Origin: Mesorhizobium sp. ES1-1
GTDB taxonomy: Bacteria; Pseudomonadota; Alphaproteobacteria; Rhizobiales; Rhizobiaceae
NCBI RefSeq assembly: GCF_020164785.1
Contig: NZ_JAIUGX010000006.1
Span: 186,001-250,000 of the forward strand
Length of the DNA stretch: 64,000 nucleotides
Direction: 5' to 3'
Both the position numbers and the translations under genes were made by a program. Position 1 is the first letter of the stretch; each line of letters starts with the position of its first letter. The notes under the pieces are model-generated. The model was not told the origin of the DNA. It saw nothing but the letters and a program-made list of their open reading frames with translations, and did no database searches. Below, one piece after another: positions 49,816 to 60,053 of this stretch.

Positions 49816-51894
49816 ATGCACAAACTCGAGCGCCTTCTACGCCCGAAATCGATAGCCGTGTTCGGCGGGATACAGGCGGCCGCCGTCGTCGCGCAGTCGA
49901 TCAAGATGGGTTTTGCCGGCGAGATCTGGCCGGTGCATCCGACCAAGGACGAGGTCGCCGGCCGCAAAGCCTATCGTTCAGTGGCCGACCTGCCGGGCGC
50001 GCCCGATGCCGCTTTTGTCGGCGTCAACCGGCATCTGACCATCGAGGTCGTCAAGGCCCTGGCGGAACGCGGCGCAGGCGGGGCCGTCTGCTTTGCCGCC
50101 GGCTTCCTCGAAACCGAAGCCTATGACGACGACGGCGAGCGGCTGCAGGCCGAACTTGTCGCCGCCGCCGGGTCGATGCCGATCATCGGGCCGAACTGCT
50201 ATGGCCTGATCAACTATGCGGACGGTGCGCTATTGTGGCCCGACCAGCATGGCGGCATAAGGTTGGCCGAAGGCGGCAAGGGCGTCGCCATCATCACGCA
50301 GTCGTCCAACATCGCCATCAACATGACCATGCAGAAGCGCGGCCTGCCGATCGCCTTCCTGATGACCGCCGGCAACCAGGCGCAGACGGGCCTGTCCGAA
50401 ATGGCGCTCGGCCTGATCGAGGACGAAAGGGTTACGGCGCTCGGCCTGCATATCGAGGCCTTCGATTCGGTCGCCGGCTTCGAAAGACTGGCCGCGAGGG
50501 CGCGGGAACTGAAGAAGCCGATCATCGCCATGAAGGTCGGCCGCTCTGAACAGGCGCGTCAGGCGACGGTCTCGCACACCGCCTCTTTGGCCGGCTCGGA
50601 CGCCGCTTCGGGCGCCTTCCTGAAACGGCTGGGCATCGCCCGCATCGATTCCATCCCCGCCTTCATCGAGGCGCTGAAGCTCCTGCACATCACCGGGCCG
50701 CTGCCGGGCTACACGCTGTCCTCGATGAGTTGCTCGGGCGGCGAGGCATCGGTGATGGCCGACAGCGCCGAGGGCCGCCGGGTCAAATTCCCTGTGCTGA
50801 CCGAGGCGCACCGCGCCCATGTGAAGTCTACGCTTGGACCTCTGGTGGCCGTCGCCAACCCGCTCGATTATCACACCTTCATCTGGAACAATGAACCGGC
50901 GATGACCGCCACCTTCACCGCCATGGTGTCGGGCGGTTTCGACTTGAACATGCTGGTGCTCGACTTTCCGCGACCCGACCGCTGTTCGGTCACCGACTGG
51001 TGGGCGACTCTGCGCGCCTTCGAATCGGCGCTGAAGACCAACGAGGCGCATGGCGCGATTGTCTCCTCGCTGCCTGAGAACCTGCCTGAGGAGTATACCG
51101 CCGAACTCATGGCGAGGGGCATGGTGCCCTTGTTCGGCATTTCCGAGGCCATGGACGCCGCGCAGGCCGCGGCCTTTATCGGCTGGGCTTGGCGCGAGCC
51201 GCAGGCACAGCCGATCGACACCTCCGCTGCAGGAGCGGCCGGCGGCGAGCATGCGACCCCGGACGAGGCAGAGGCCAAGTCTCGGTTGATCAAGGCCGGG
51301 CTTCCGGTGCCGAAAGGCGAGCGCGCCGGGAATGCGGTCGAGGCCGTCATTTCTTCGATGGCGCTCGGCTTCCCTGTCGCCGTGAAGGCCTTGGGCGTCA
51401 GCCACAAATCCGAGGTCGGTGCCGTCAGGCTCAACCTCAGGGATGCCGAATCCGTCAGCGCGGCGGCGCATGATCTGCTGCCACTCGGCACCGGCCTCTA
51501 TGTCGAGCGCATGGTGCGCGACGGTGTCGCCGAGCTCCTGGTCGGCTTCACCCGCGATCCGATGTTCGGCGCGGTGATGACGCTCGGCACCGGCGGTGTG
51601 CTCGTCGAACTGCTTCGCGACAGCGTCACGCTGATGTTGCCGGCGACCCGCGACGACATCGAGGCGGCGCTGCGCGGCCTCAAATTGTTTCCGCTACTGG
51701 ACGGCTATCGCGGCCGTCCGAAAGCCGATGTCGCGGCCGCGATCGACGCCATCGCGGGCATTGCCGCCTTCGTGCAGGCGAATGCGGGCGAGATCGAGGA
51801 GCTCGACATCAATCCGCTGATCGTCTGCAGCGAAGGCAAGGGCGCCTGGATCGCCGACGCATTGCTGGTGCTGGGAGAGAACAAGAATGTCTGA
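49816..51894 (+). CDS. ADP-forming acyl-CoA synthetase (acetate--CoA ligase family)
   Basis: A 692-residue NDP-forming acyl-CoA synthetase. An N-terminal CoA-binding domain (LRPKSIAVFGG start, about 1-125) is followed by succinyl-CoA-ligase-like domains with the phosphohistidine region SHTASLAGSD (His254). A C-terminal ATP-grasp domain covers about 475-690 (FPVAVKALGVSHKSEVGAV, and LDINPLIVC at the end). It activates a carboxylic acid with ATP and CoA, giving ADP and Pi. The context suggests gamma-butyrobetaine, crotonobetaine or carnitine as acid, a job done by the AMP-forming CaiC elsewhere. It starts two bases after the dehydrogenase and overlaps the hydratase gene by eight. Confidence 0.82.
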   Translation: MHKLERLLRPKSIAVFGGIQAAAVVAQSIKMGFAGEIWPVHPTKDEVAGRKAYRSVADLPGAPDAAFVGVNRHLTIEVVKALAERGAGGAVCFAAGFLETEAYDDDGERLQAELVAAAGSMPIIGPNCYGLINYADGALLWPDQHGGIRLAEGGKGVAIITQSSNIAINMTMQKRGLPIAFLMTAGNQAQTGLSEMALGLIEDERVTALGLHIEAFDSVAGFERLAARARELKKPIIAMKVGRSEQARQATVSHTASLAGSDAASGAFLKRLGIARIDSIPAFIEALKLLHITGPLPGYTLSSMSCSGGEASVMADSAEGRRVKFPVLTEAHRAHVKSTLGPLVAVANPLDYHTFIWNNEPAMTATFTAMVSGGFDLNMLVLDFPRPDRCSVTDWWATLRAFESALKTNEAHGAIVSSLPENLPEEYTAELMARGMVPLFGISEAMDAAQAAAFIGWAWREPQAQPIDTSAAGAAGGEHATPDEAEAKSRLIKAGLPVPKGERAGNAVEAVISSMALGFPVAVKALGVSHKSEVGAVRLNLRDAESVSAAAHDLLPLGTGLYVERMVRDGVAELLVGFTRDPMFGAVMTLGTGGVLVELLRDSVTLMLPATRDDIEAALRGLKLFPLLDGYRGRPKADVAAAIDAIAGIAAFVQANAGEIEELDINPLIVCSEGKGAWIADALLVLGENKNV

Positions 51895-52669
51895 GGTCAT
51901 TTCCACCCGCCACGAGGGAACCATCCTCGAGGTCACGCTCGACCGGCCCAAGGCCAACGCCATCGACCTGAAGACCTCGCGCCTGATGGGCGAGACGTTC
52001 AAGGCGTTCCGCGACGATCCGGAATTGCGCGTCGCCATCGTCAAGACCGCCGGCGACAAGTTCTTCTGCGCCGGCTGGGACCTGAAGGCCGCGGCCAGCG
52101 GCGAAGCGGTCGACGGTGATTATGGCGTCGGCGGTTTTGCCGGCCTGCAGGAGCTGCGCGACCTGAACAAGCCGGTCATCGCCTGCGTCAACGGCATGGC
52201 TGTTGGCGGCGGGTTCGAACTGGCCCTGTCCTGCGACCTCATCTATGCGTCCGACCATTCATCCTTCGCCCTGCCCGAAATCCGCGCCGGCACGCTGGCC
52301 GACGCCGCGACGATCAAGCTGCCGAAGCGCATCCCCTATCATGTCGCCATGGACCTGCTGCTGACCGGCCGCTGGATGGATGTCGCCGAAGCGCATCGCT
52401 GGGGCCTGGTCAACGAGGTTCTGCCCAAGGAGAAGCTCGAGGACCGCGTCTGGGAGATCGCCCGGCTCCTGGCCGGCGGCCCGCCGCTGGTGTTCGCAGC
52501 GATCAAGGAGACGGCGCGCGTGGCCGAGTCGCTGACTTTCCAGGATGCGATGAACCGCGTGACGCGACGGCAATTGCCGACGGTGGATGCGCTGTATGGA
52601 TCGGACGATAATATGGAAGGCTTCCGCGCTTTTGCCGAGAAGCGCGACCCGGTTTGGAAGGGGAAGTGA
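51887..52669 (+). CDS. Enoyl-CoA hydratase/isomerase, CaiD-like
   Basis: A 260-residue crotonase-fold protein with VTLDRPKANAIDLKTSRLM, an oxyanion-hole CAGWDLKAAASGE and the catalytic-loop NGMAVGGGFELALSCDLIYAS, plus ALPEIRAGTLADAATIKLPKR. The wording is close to carnitinyl-CoA dehydratase CaiD, which interconverts crotonobetainyl-CoA and L-carnitinyl-CoA. The start overlaps the upstream synthetase gene by eight bases, showing tight coupling. CaiD identity is inferred from sequence style and operon. Confidence 0.78.
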   Translation: MSEVISTRHEGTILEVTLDRPKANAIDLKTSRLMGETFKAFRDDPELRVAIVKTAGDKFFCAGWDLKAAASGEAVDGDYGVGGFAGLQELRDLNKPVIACVNGMAVGGGFELALSCDLIYASDHSSFALPEIRAGTLADAATIKLPKRIPYHVAMDLLLTGRWMDVAEAHRWGLVNEVLPKEKLEDRVWEIARLLAGGPPLVFAAIKETARVAESLTFQDAMNRVTRRQLPTVDALYGSDDNMEGFRAFAEKRDPVWKGK

Positions 52670-52694
52670 CGTCTGAGATGGCGGCGCGCCCACC

Positions 52695-53633
52695 ATGACC
52701 GACTACACCAATCTCATCGACGCCGAGACATGGGCGTTCATCGAGCGGACCAATTCCTATTACCCGCCCGACACGATCGACTACACGATCGTACAGCAGC
52801 GGGAAATATACGACCGTATGTGCCGGGAATTCTTTGCCGGCTATCCCCAGGGCGTCATCGTTGAAACGTCCACGGTAGATGCCCCTGCCCACCGAATCCC
52901 TATCCGCATCTATCGAGGCGGGACGCAGGCGGCAGCGACGGTGCTCTACTTCCACGGCGGCGGCTTCATCCTCGGTGGACTGGAGAGCCATGACGATGTC
53001 TGTGCCGAGCTCTGCGCCCGAACCGGCCACGAGGTAGTCTCCGTCGACTACCGGCTGGCGCCGGAGCACCCGCATCCGGCCGCCTTCGACGATGCGATAA
53101 AGGCTTTCGCGTGGGCCGCTTCCACGCGCGATCGTCCCATCCTGCTTTGCGGCGACAGCGCCGGCGGCAATCTCGCCGCCGCCGTCAGCCATGCCACGCG
53201 TGCTGGCGCGAGAAGACCTGTCGGCCAGGTGCTGATCTATCCAGGCCTCGGCGGCGACCGCTCGAAAGGGTCCTATGTAACGCATGCCGAAGCGCCCATG
53301 CTGACGGTCCGAGACCTCGAATTCTACAAGCATATACGCACCGGCGGGGCGGATCGTGGCATTGATGCGACGCTGGCTCCGCTTACCGACACCGACTTTT
53401 CCAACCTGCCGCCGACGGTGCTGATTACCGCGCAATGCGATCCGCTATCATCGGATGGCGAGACCTATCGCGACCGGATCATGGCAGCCGGCGGGAGCGC
53501 CGTCTGGGTCGAGGAGCCAGGCTTGGTGCATGGCTATCTCAGAGCGCGGCATACGGTCGGTCGGGCCGGCGAAAGTTTCACCAGGATCGTCGAGGCGGTG
53601 ACCGCTCTCGGCAAGGGCGACCGGCTCTTGTAG
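52695..53633 (+). CDS. HSL-family alpha/beta hydrolase (esterase/thioesterase)
   Basis: A 312-residue hydrolase of the hormone-sensitive-lipase family. It has the oxyanion motif HGGG at 87-90 and the nucleophile Ser155 in GDSAGG, with a C-terminal His in LVHGYLRA. The start at 52695 lies 25 bases after the hydratase stop, so it may be the last gene of the carnitine operon. It is a candidate for the missing betainyl-CoA or carnitinyl-CoA thioesterase, or for an acylcarnitine esterase, but nothing in the sequence proves this. It converges with the FAD dehydrogenase gene. Confidence 0.78.
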   Translation: MTDYTNLIDAETWAFIERTNSYYPPDTIDYTIVQQREIYDRMCREFFAGYPQGVIVETSTVDAPAHRIPIRIYRGGTQAAATVLYFHGGGFILGGLESHDDVCAELCARTGHEVVSVDYRLAPEHPHPAAFDDAIKAFAWAASTRDRPILLCGDSAGGNLAAAVSHATRAGARRPVGQVLIYPGLGGDRSKGSYVTHAEAPMLTVRDLEFYKHIRTGGADRGIDATLAPLTDTDFSNLPPTVLITAQCDPLSSDGETYRDRIMAAGGSAVWVEEPGLVHGYLRARHTVGRAGESFTRIVEAVTALGKGDRLL

Positions 53634-53651
53634 AGTGGGGATAGCGGGATC

Positions 53652-55310
53652 CTATTGCACGGCGGCCGCTGCCGCCCTGCCGGCGCCACGGCCGGAAAAG
53701 ATGCAGCCGCCGAGGAAGGTGCCTTCGAGCGCCGCATAGCCATGCATGCCGCCGCCGCCGAAGCCCGCGGCTTCGCCAACGGCGTAGAGCCCGGGCACGG
53801 GCTCGCCATCGGCACCCAGCACGCGGCTGTCGAGATCGGTCTGCAGGCCGCCCAGCGTCTTGCGGGTCAGGATGTTCAGCCGCACCGCGATCAGCGGCCC
53901 GCTTGCCGGGTCGAGGATCTTGTGCGGCTTGGCCGTGCGGATGAGACGGTCCCCCAGATAGGCCCGCGCTCCCCGCAAGGCGGTGACCTGCATGTCCTTG
54001 GAGAACGGATTGTCGAGCTGGCGGTCGCGCGCGCGAATCTCTCGCTCGACCTGAGCAAGATCGAGCAGCGGCTCGCCACCGACCAGCGCGTTCATGCGGG
54101 CAACCAGCGTCGAAAGGTCGGCTTCGACGATGAAGTCCTCGCCCTTCTCCATGAAGGCGCGCACCGGCCCGGGAATGCCCGAAGTGGCGCGGCCGAGCAC
54201 CTGGCGCCAGCTCTTGCCGGTCAGGTCGGGGTTCTGTTCGGAGCCCGACAGCGCGAACTCCTTCTGGATGATCTTTTTGGTCAGGATGAACCAGGAATAA
54301 TCGAAGCCCGTACTCATGATGTGGGAGAGCGTGCCCAGCGTGTCGAAGCCTGGATAAAGCGGCACCGGCAGGCGCTTTCCACGGGCGTCGAGCCAGAGGG
54401 ACGATGGGCCCGGCAGGATGCGGATGGCATGGTCCGTCCAGACCGGCGCCCAGTTCCTGATGCCCTCGACATAGTGCCACATGCGGTCGCGGTTGATGAT
54501 CGAGCCGCCGGCCTGTTCCGTGATCGCCAGCATGCGGCCGTCGACATGGTCAGGCACACCGGTGATCATGCGCTTGGGCGGCGCGCCGAGCCGTTGCGGC
54601 CAGTTTTCGCGGACGAGCTGATGGTTGGCGCCGATGCCGCCGGAGGCGACGATCACGGCTTGCGCGTGCAACTCGAAATCGCCGGCCACATCGCGCGAAC
54701 TCTTGCGGCCACGCTCAACGGCGCTCGGTTGCAGGATGACGCCGCGTATACCGGTCACGACCGCGCCCGTACGCGTCAGTTCGTTGACGCGGTAGCGAAA
54801 CCTGAAGCTGACCAATCCCCGCTTCTGCGCCTCGCGCACGCGCTGCACAAACGGTTCGAGCACGCCCGGGCCGGTGCCCCAGCTGATGTGGAAACGCGGC
54901 ACCGAATTGCCGTGGCCAATGGCGTTGCCGCCGCCGCGCTCGGCCCAGCCGACGACTGGAAAGAATTTCAGGCCCCGCTGCAGAAGCCAGGAGCGCTTCT
55001 CGCCGGCGGCGAAGGCGACATAGGCTTCGGCCCATTTGCGCGGCCAGAAATCCTCAGGCCGGTCGAAAGCGGCTGTTCCCATCCAGTCCTCGAGCGCCAG
55101 GTCGTGCGAATCGCGGATGCGCATGCGCCGCTGCTCGGGAGAATCCACCAGGAAAAGCCCGCCGAACGACCAGAATGCCTGGCCGCCCAGAGACTGCTCC
55201 GGCTCCTGGTCGACAATGATGATCTTCTTGCCGGAATCGGCCAGTTCCGCGGCTGCAACCAACCCGGCCAGGCCCGCGCCGACAATGATCACATCCGCGT
55301 CGTCAGCCAT
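53652..55310 (-). CDS. FAD-binding dehydrogenase (ketosteroid dehydrogenase/fumarate reductase-like)
   Basis: A 552-residue flavoprotein of the FAD_binding_2 family. The N-terminal FAD site is VIIVGAGLAGLVAAAELADSG and IIIVDQEP. The middle has VIVASGGIGANHQLV. The C-terminal FAD loop is LYAVGEAAGFGGGGMHGYAALEGTFLGGCIFSG. It probably reduces or dehydrogenates a ketone, steroid-like or alkenoic compound; the substrate is unknown. The ATG at 55310 has GGAGGAA before it; open reading extends to 55928 but into the opposite frame of the next gene. It follows the Gfo/Idh/MocA gene by 37 bases. Confidence 0.78.
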   Translation of the reverse strand: MADDADVIIVGAGLAGLVAAAELADSGKKIIIVDQEPEQSLGGQAFWSFGGLFLVDSPEQRRMRIRDSHDLALEDWMGTAAFDRPEDFWPRKWAEAYVAFAAGEKRSWLLQRGLKFFPVVGWAERGGGNAIGHGNSVPRFHISWGTGPGVLEPFVQRVREAQKRGLVSFRFRYRVNELTRTGAVVTGIRGVILQPSAVERGRKSSRDVAGDFELHAQAVIVASGGIGANHQLVRENWPQRLGAPPKRMITGVPDHVDGRMLAITEQAGGSIINRDRMWHYVEGIRNWAPVWTDHAIRILPGPSSLWLDARGKRLPVPLYPGFDTLGTLSHIMSTGFDYSWFILTKKIIQKEFALSGSEQNPDLTGKSWRQVLGRATSGIPGPVRAFMEKGEDFIVEADLSTLVARMNALVGGEPLLDLAQVEREIRARDRQLDNPFSKDMQVTALRGARAYLGDRLIRTAKPHKILDPASGPLIAVRLNILTRKTLGGLQTDLDSRVLGADGEPVPGLYAVGEAAGFGGGGMHGYAALEGTFLGGCIFSGRGAGRAAAAAVQ

Positions 55311-55347
55311 TGTTCCTCCGGGATCAGCCGCCAATTCCCGACGGAGG

Positions 55348-56337
55348 TCAGACGGTCTCCCAGCTGCCGTCCTTGTCGCCGGCGCGGAAGATTGCGTCGA
55401 TGACCTTCTGGTTGAGGATGGACTCCTCCAGGGTGAAGACACGCTCCTTGCTGCCCTGTGCCGCTCGCGCGAAGGTCTCGACCTCGAGCCGGTACTGCTG
55501 CGTGCCGGGGAAGCGAAATACCTGCGCTTCGCTGTGATTCTGGTTGTGCAGTTCGACCCTATGATGGTCGTACAGCCCGGCATTGAAGGGCGAGAACAGT
55601 TCGATGAAACCCGTCTCGCCGTGGAACACCATGACTTGGCGCGCCGCCATCTGCGTGGACAGGTAGAAGGACAGTTCGAAATCACCGAAATCGGCGCGGA
55701 TCGAAGAATAGATGTCGGTGCCGAATTTCTTGTCGCGCTCGATCTTCGCCTGAACGCGCAGCGGCTCCTTGCCGGTCGAAAAGCGCGTCGACACGGTCGG
55801 GTAGACGCCGATGTCCGGCAGCGCGCCGCCGCCGAGGTCGAGCTGGTTGCGCATGTTGTTTGGGTCGACATTGTAATAGGAGAACGCGCCTTGGACATGG
55901 CGCAGCCTGCCGATGGCGCCGGCAGCAATGAGGTCGCGCACCTTGATCCATTGCGGATGGTAGATGACCATGAAGGCCTCGCAGACCAGAACTTTCTTCT
56001 GATCGCGCAGCTTGATCAGTGGCGGGATCTCCCTGGCGTCGAGCGCCAACGGCTTTTCGACCAGAACATGCTTGCCCGCTTCGATGGCCTTCGCCGTCCA
56101 TTCGACGTGCTGCGAGGTCGGCAGCGGGATGTAGACGCCGTCGATCTCCGGCGAGGCCAGCAACTCCTCATAGGAACCGAAGGCGTGGCGGGCGCCGAAG
56201 CGCTCGCCCAGCGCCTTCGCCTTCGACAGGTCGCGGCTGGCGATCGCCGCCAGCACGCCGTTCTCCGACTCCACGATCGCCGGCAAAAGCTGCTCGCGAC
56301 CGATCTTGGCCGTCGACAACACACCCCATCGGAACAT
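55348..56337 (-). CDS. Gfo/Idh/MocA-family oxidoreductase
   Basis: A 329-residue NAD(P)-dependent sugar/cyclitol-type dehydrogenase. The Rossmann start is [20 protein letters not shown]. The family motif EKPLA lies at about residues 94-98 in [12 protein letters not shown], and the C-terminal beta-sheet domain follows. [10 protein letters not shown] contains the catalytic-type Asp. The ATG at 56337 has a GGGAGAGAG box. Substrate unknown. It is upstream of the FAD dehydrogenase on the same strand, so the two may be cotranscribed. Confidence 0.83.
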   Translation of the reverse strand: MFRWGVLSTAKIGREQLLPAIVESENGVLAAIASRDLSKAKALGERFGARHAFGSYEELLASPEIDGVYIPLPTSQHVEWTAKAIEAGKHVLVEKPLALDAREIPPLIKLRDQKKVLVCEAFMVIYHPQWIKVRDLIAAGAIGRLRHVQGAFSYYNVDPNNMRNQLDLGGGALPDIGVYPTVSTRFSTGKEPLRVQAKIERDKKFGTDIYSSIRADFGDFELSFYLSTQMAARQVMVFHGETGFIELFSPFNAGLYDHHRVELHNQNHSEAQVFRFPGTQQYRLEVETFARAAQGSKERVFTLEESILNQKVIDAIFRAGDKDGSWETV

Positions 56338-56414
56338 CGCACTCTCTCCCTGTCGGTTATAGGTGAGGAGACTTGCCTGAAATCTGCGGAAAAGCCAATG
56401 CGGGGTGTGGGTTT

Positions 56415-56610
56415 CCTCGCCCCACGAAGTGGGGAGAGGTAGCCCGGCGAAGCCGGGACGGAGAGGGGGCGCCTTCGTGAAGTGCCCAACCTGCCGCTTC
56501 GAGCACCCTTGGACGTATGTCTGATCGAGGGGTGCTGCCACCACGAAGGCGCCCCCTCTCCGTCTCGGGCTTCGCCCGAGCCACCTCTCCCCCGCGTTGC
56601 GGGGGAGAGG
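56415..56610. repeat. RIME-like inverted repeat element
   Basis: Two arms of about 65 bases in inverted orientation share CACCTCTCC-, CGGGCTTCGCCCG- and GGAGAGGGGGCGCCTTCG-type blocks. A unique centre of about 60 bases lies between (about 56482-56546). The arms contain nested hairpins such as CCCCACGAAGTGGGG. It lies between the YceI and Gfo/Idh/MocA genes. Confidence 0.85.
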
Positions 56611-56622
56611 AACCAGGCCGCG

Positions 56623-57198
56623 CTATCCCCTTTTTCCCGTCAGCATCATGTCGAAATCGACGATGTTGGAATAGATCGGCGTGCCGACATCCATGCCATA
56701 GCGCGACCTCAGCACCTTGCCCGTGACATGAAATTTAATGGTGCCGCCCTTGAGGCCGCCAAGCTCGGCCGTGAACTTTTCCGGATACGTCTTGCCGCGC
56801 GCCGTCAGCCGGCCGGCAACGAGTGCTGTGGTGTCGCTGGTGCGCGTCACGCTGGTGGAACGGAACCGGATTTCGGGGCTGTTGGCCGCATCGAACACGG
56901 CGTCGGAGCGCAGGAATGCATCGATACGGCCCTGGCCGGTGCCGACGCTTTCGGGAAAGATGGTGAAGTTAACCTCTGAGCGGCCGACATCGCCATTATC
57001 GATGCGGATCGAGCCCTTGAAGCGAGCAAAGGAACCATTGAGCCCGCCGCCGCCGACCTTGCCTATGGAGAAGCGGATGCTGGATGTAGCGGGGCTGATC
57101 GAATAGGTGCCGGCGGCGTCGCCAAGCGCGACGGCCGCTGAGACAGGCATGGCTAGGCAAGCGGCGACCGCCGCAAATCCGAGGATGCGCGCATACAT
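56623..57198 (-). CDS. YceI family periplasmic protein
   Basis: A 191-residue exported lipocalin-like protein. A signal peptide covers about 1-22 (ending VSAAVA). The YceI domain begins GTYSISPATSSIRFSIGKV and ends IVDFDMMLTG. YceI proteins bind polyisoprenoid or quinone-like lipids in the periplasm and commonly pair with cytochrome b561. The cytochrome gene here is 80 bases upstream in the same direction, supporting that partnership. Confidence 0.87.
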   Translation of the reverse strand: MYARILGFAAVAACLAMPVSAAVALGDAAGTYSISPATSSIRFSIGKVGGGGLNGSFARFKGSIRIDNGDVGRSEVNFTIFPESVGTGQGRIDAFLRSDAVFDAANSPEIRFRSTSVTRTSDTTALVAGRLTARGKTYPEKFTAELGGLKGGTIKFHVTGKVLRSRYGMDVGTPIYSNIVDFDMMLTGKRG

Positions 57199-57278
57199 GG
57201 GATATTCCTTCTGGAGGCGGCGCCCTTTACTGCGCCCTCGGGTCCATGAACGACCGAACCCGGCGCTCTATTCCACGT

Positions 57279-57869
57279 CTATTCTGACGATGGCGTGATC
57301 ATGCGCTTCAGCACGGCATCCCCGAGCTGGAAGTGATGGCGCAAGGCCGCCGCGATATGGACCGTGACCAGCGCCATGCCGGCATAGGCGAGATACCAAT
57401 GCGCGGCCGCCCAGAAACTTTCGGCGGCATCCGATTCGGCGAGCGGCAGGTTCGGCATGATGAACAGGTTGAACGGCAGGCTTGGGATCTCCAGCGTCGA
57501 CACCGACACCAGCGCCCAGCCCGACAAAGGCAGGGCAAGCTGAAACGCATAGAGCGCCAGGTGGGCGAGCGGCGCGGTGCGACGCTCGCACTGGCCAACC
57601 GAGAGCGGCAAGGGCGGCGTTGAATTGCCGAGACGCCAGGCGATCCGGAGGATGATCAGGCCAAGCAGCAGAAAGCCCAGGGACTTGTGGAGTTGGATCA
57701 GTTCGAACGCCGTTCGCTGGCTCGTAAGCCGCACCATGACGAAGCCAAGCCCGAGCTGACCCAGGAAGATCAGCGCGATCAGCCAGTGGAGAAGGATGGT
57801 TGCCCAGCCGTAGCGGGTCGCAGTGTTGGTGATGGCCGATTGCATAAATGGCAAACGGGTCTGGACCAT
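57279..57869 (-). CDS. cybB: Cytochrome b561
   Basis: A 196-residue membrane b-type cytochrome with four hydrophobic helices and haem-ligand His residues in ILLHWLIALIFLGQLG, QLHKSLGFLLLGLIILR, LAHLALYAFQLALPLSGW and AHWYLAYAGMALVTVHIAAALRHH. It is the CybB type, which transfers electrons from quinol, for instance to superoxide. In-frame ATGs at 57869 and 57845 are both possible starts. It lies upstream of the YceI gene and probably forms a unit with it. Confidence 0.87.
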   Translation of the reverse strand: MVQTRLPFMQSAITNTATRYGWATILLHWLIALIFLGQLGLGFVMVRLTSQRTAFELIQLHKSLGFLLLGLIILRIAWRLGNSTPPLPLSVGQCERRTAPLAHLALYAFQLALPLSGWALVSVSTLEIPSLPFNLFIMPNLPLAESDAAESFWAAAHWYLAYAGMALVTVHIAAALRHHFQLGDAVLKRMITPSSE

Positions 57870-58001
57870 GCTTTCTTCCTGACGATGACAGCGTCCCTCG
57901 CACTATTTACGGTGAGAGGATGCCGGCAGCCAGGTGAGAGGCAGCCCCACCTTGGCAAGGCGTACACTCAAAGTGAGAGACTGCTCTTTCACTGCCGCCG
58001 G

Positions 58002-58892
58002 CTAGCCGCTGACCTTGAAGAAATCGACAAAGGCCCTGAGCGCCGGCCGCATCTGGCGGCGACTGGGGTAGTAGACGAAGAAGCCGTCGAAGGGCGGGCA
58101 CCAGTCCTCCAGCACGCGGATCAGCCTGCCGTTGGCCAGCGGCGCGCGGACATAGGGTTCGAAGACGAAGGCGAGCCCGGCGCCATCGACCGCCGCCTGG
58201 GCGACCAGATGGTCCTCGTCGAGGATCAGTGGCCCCTCCACCGCCATCTCGATCGCCTCGCCATCTTTCTCGAATTCCCAGCGATAGAGGATGCCACTGG
58301 AGAAGCGAAAGCGGATGCAACGGTGGCCGGCCAGGTCGCGCGGGTGGCGCGGCTTGGGATTGGCTTCGAAATAGGCCGGCGCGCCGACCACCGCGCCACG
58401 GAGATTCGGCCCTATCCGCACCGCGATCATGTCTCGCTGCAGACTCTCGCCCAGCCTCACGCCGGCATCGTATCCCCCTTCGACCACATCTGTGAAGCGA
58501 TCCTCGACGACGATTTCCAGCACGATGTCGGGATAGGCCGTCGCAAAGGCGCCCAGCCGTGGCGTCAGCACAAGATGCGCCGCCGTGCGGGGGACGCTGA
58601 GCCGCAGGTTCCCGGCCGGCCGGTCGCGCGCCTCGACCGCCGTCTCCAGCGCCAGATCGATCTCCGACAGCGCGGGCCGCAATCGCTCCAGCAATCGCGC
58701 GCCTTCTTCGGTGGGCGCGACACTGCGCGTGCTGCGCGAGAGCAGGCGAACACCGAGCCGGGCTTCCAGGCTGGACACTGCATGGCTGACCGCCGAAGGC
58801 GCGATGGCTAATTCCCTCGCGGCGCCGCGAAAGCTACCGCATTGGGCCACTGTTGCCAGTACGGCCAGTTGGGAAAGATGCGCGCGATTCAT
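58002..58892 (-). CDS. LysR-family transcriptional regulator
   Basis: A 296-residue LysR regulator. The N-terminal helix-turn-helix (about 1-60) reads MNRAHLSQLAVLATVAQCGSF with SAVSHAVSSLEARLG, and the effector-binding domain follows. The ATG at 58892 gives the standard N-terminus; a longer frame from 58994 overlaps the divergent gene. It is back-to-back with an aldo/keto reductase gene across 96 bases, the classical arrangement in which LysR controls its neighbour and itself. Confidence 0.87.
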   Translation of the reverse strand: MNRAHLSQLAVLATVAQCGSFRGAARELAIAPSAVSHAVSSLEARLGVRLLSRSTRSVAPTEEGARLLERLRPALSEIDLALETAVEARDRPAGNLRLSVPRTAAHLVLTPRLGAFATAYPDIVLEIVVEDRFTDVVEGGYDAGVRLGESLQRDMIAVRIGPNLRGAVVGAPAYFEANPKPRHPRDLAGHRCIRFRFSSGILYRWEFEKDGEAIEMAVEGPLILDEDHLVAQAAVDGAGLAFVFEPYVRAPLANGRLIRVLEDWCPPFDGFFVYYPSRRQMRPALRAFVDFFKVSG

Positions 58893-58988
58893 TGATCTAT
58901 ATTTTGCTACAGCCTGCGCAGATGAGAGCCGATTATCGAACACGGTGCAAGGCGCTATTTCTGGCGCATCGCAACAAGGAGACGCGTC

Positions 58989-59984
<996 letters not shown>

Positions 59985-59994
59985 CGGGATGGAG

Positions 59995-60026
59995 CAAGGG
60001 GCCGAGCAGCTTGGCACGACCCCTTG
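59995..60026. terminator. Possible hairpin between aldo/keto reductase and pheT
   Basis: CAAGGGG (59995-60001) can pair with CCCCTTG (60020-60026) around an 18-base loop. A TTCTTCC tract follows on the plus strand. It is a weak candidate terminator for the convergent genes. Confidence 0.35.
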
Positions 60027-60053
60027 TTCTTCCGACGTGAGCTGCATGAAGGC

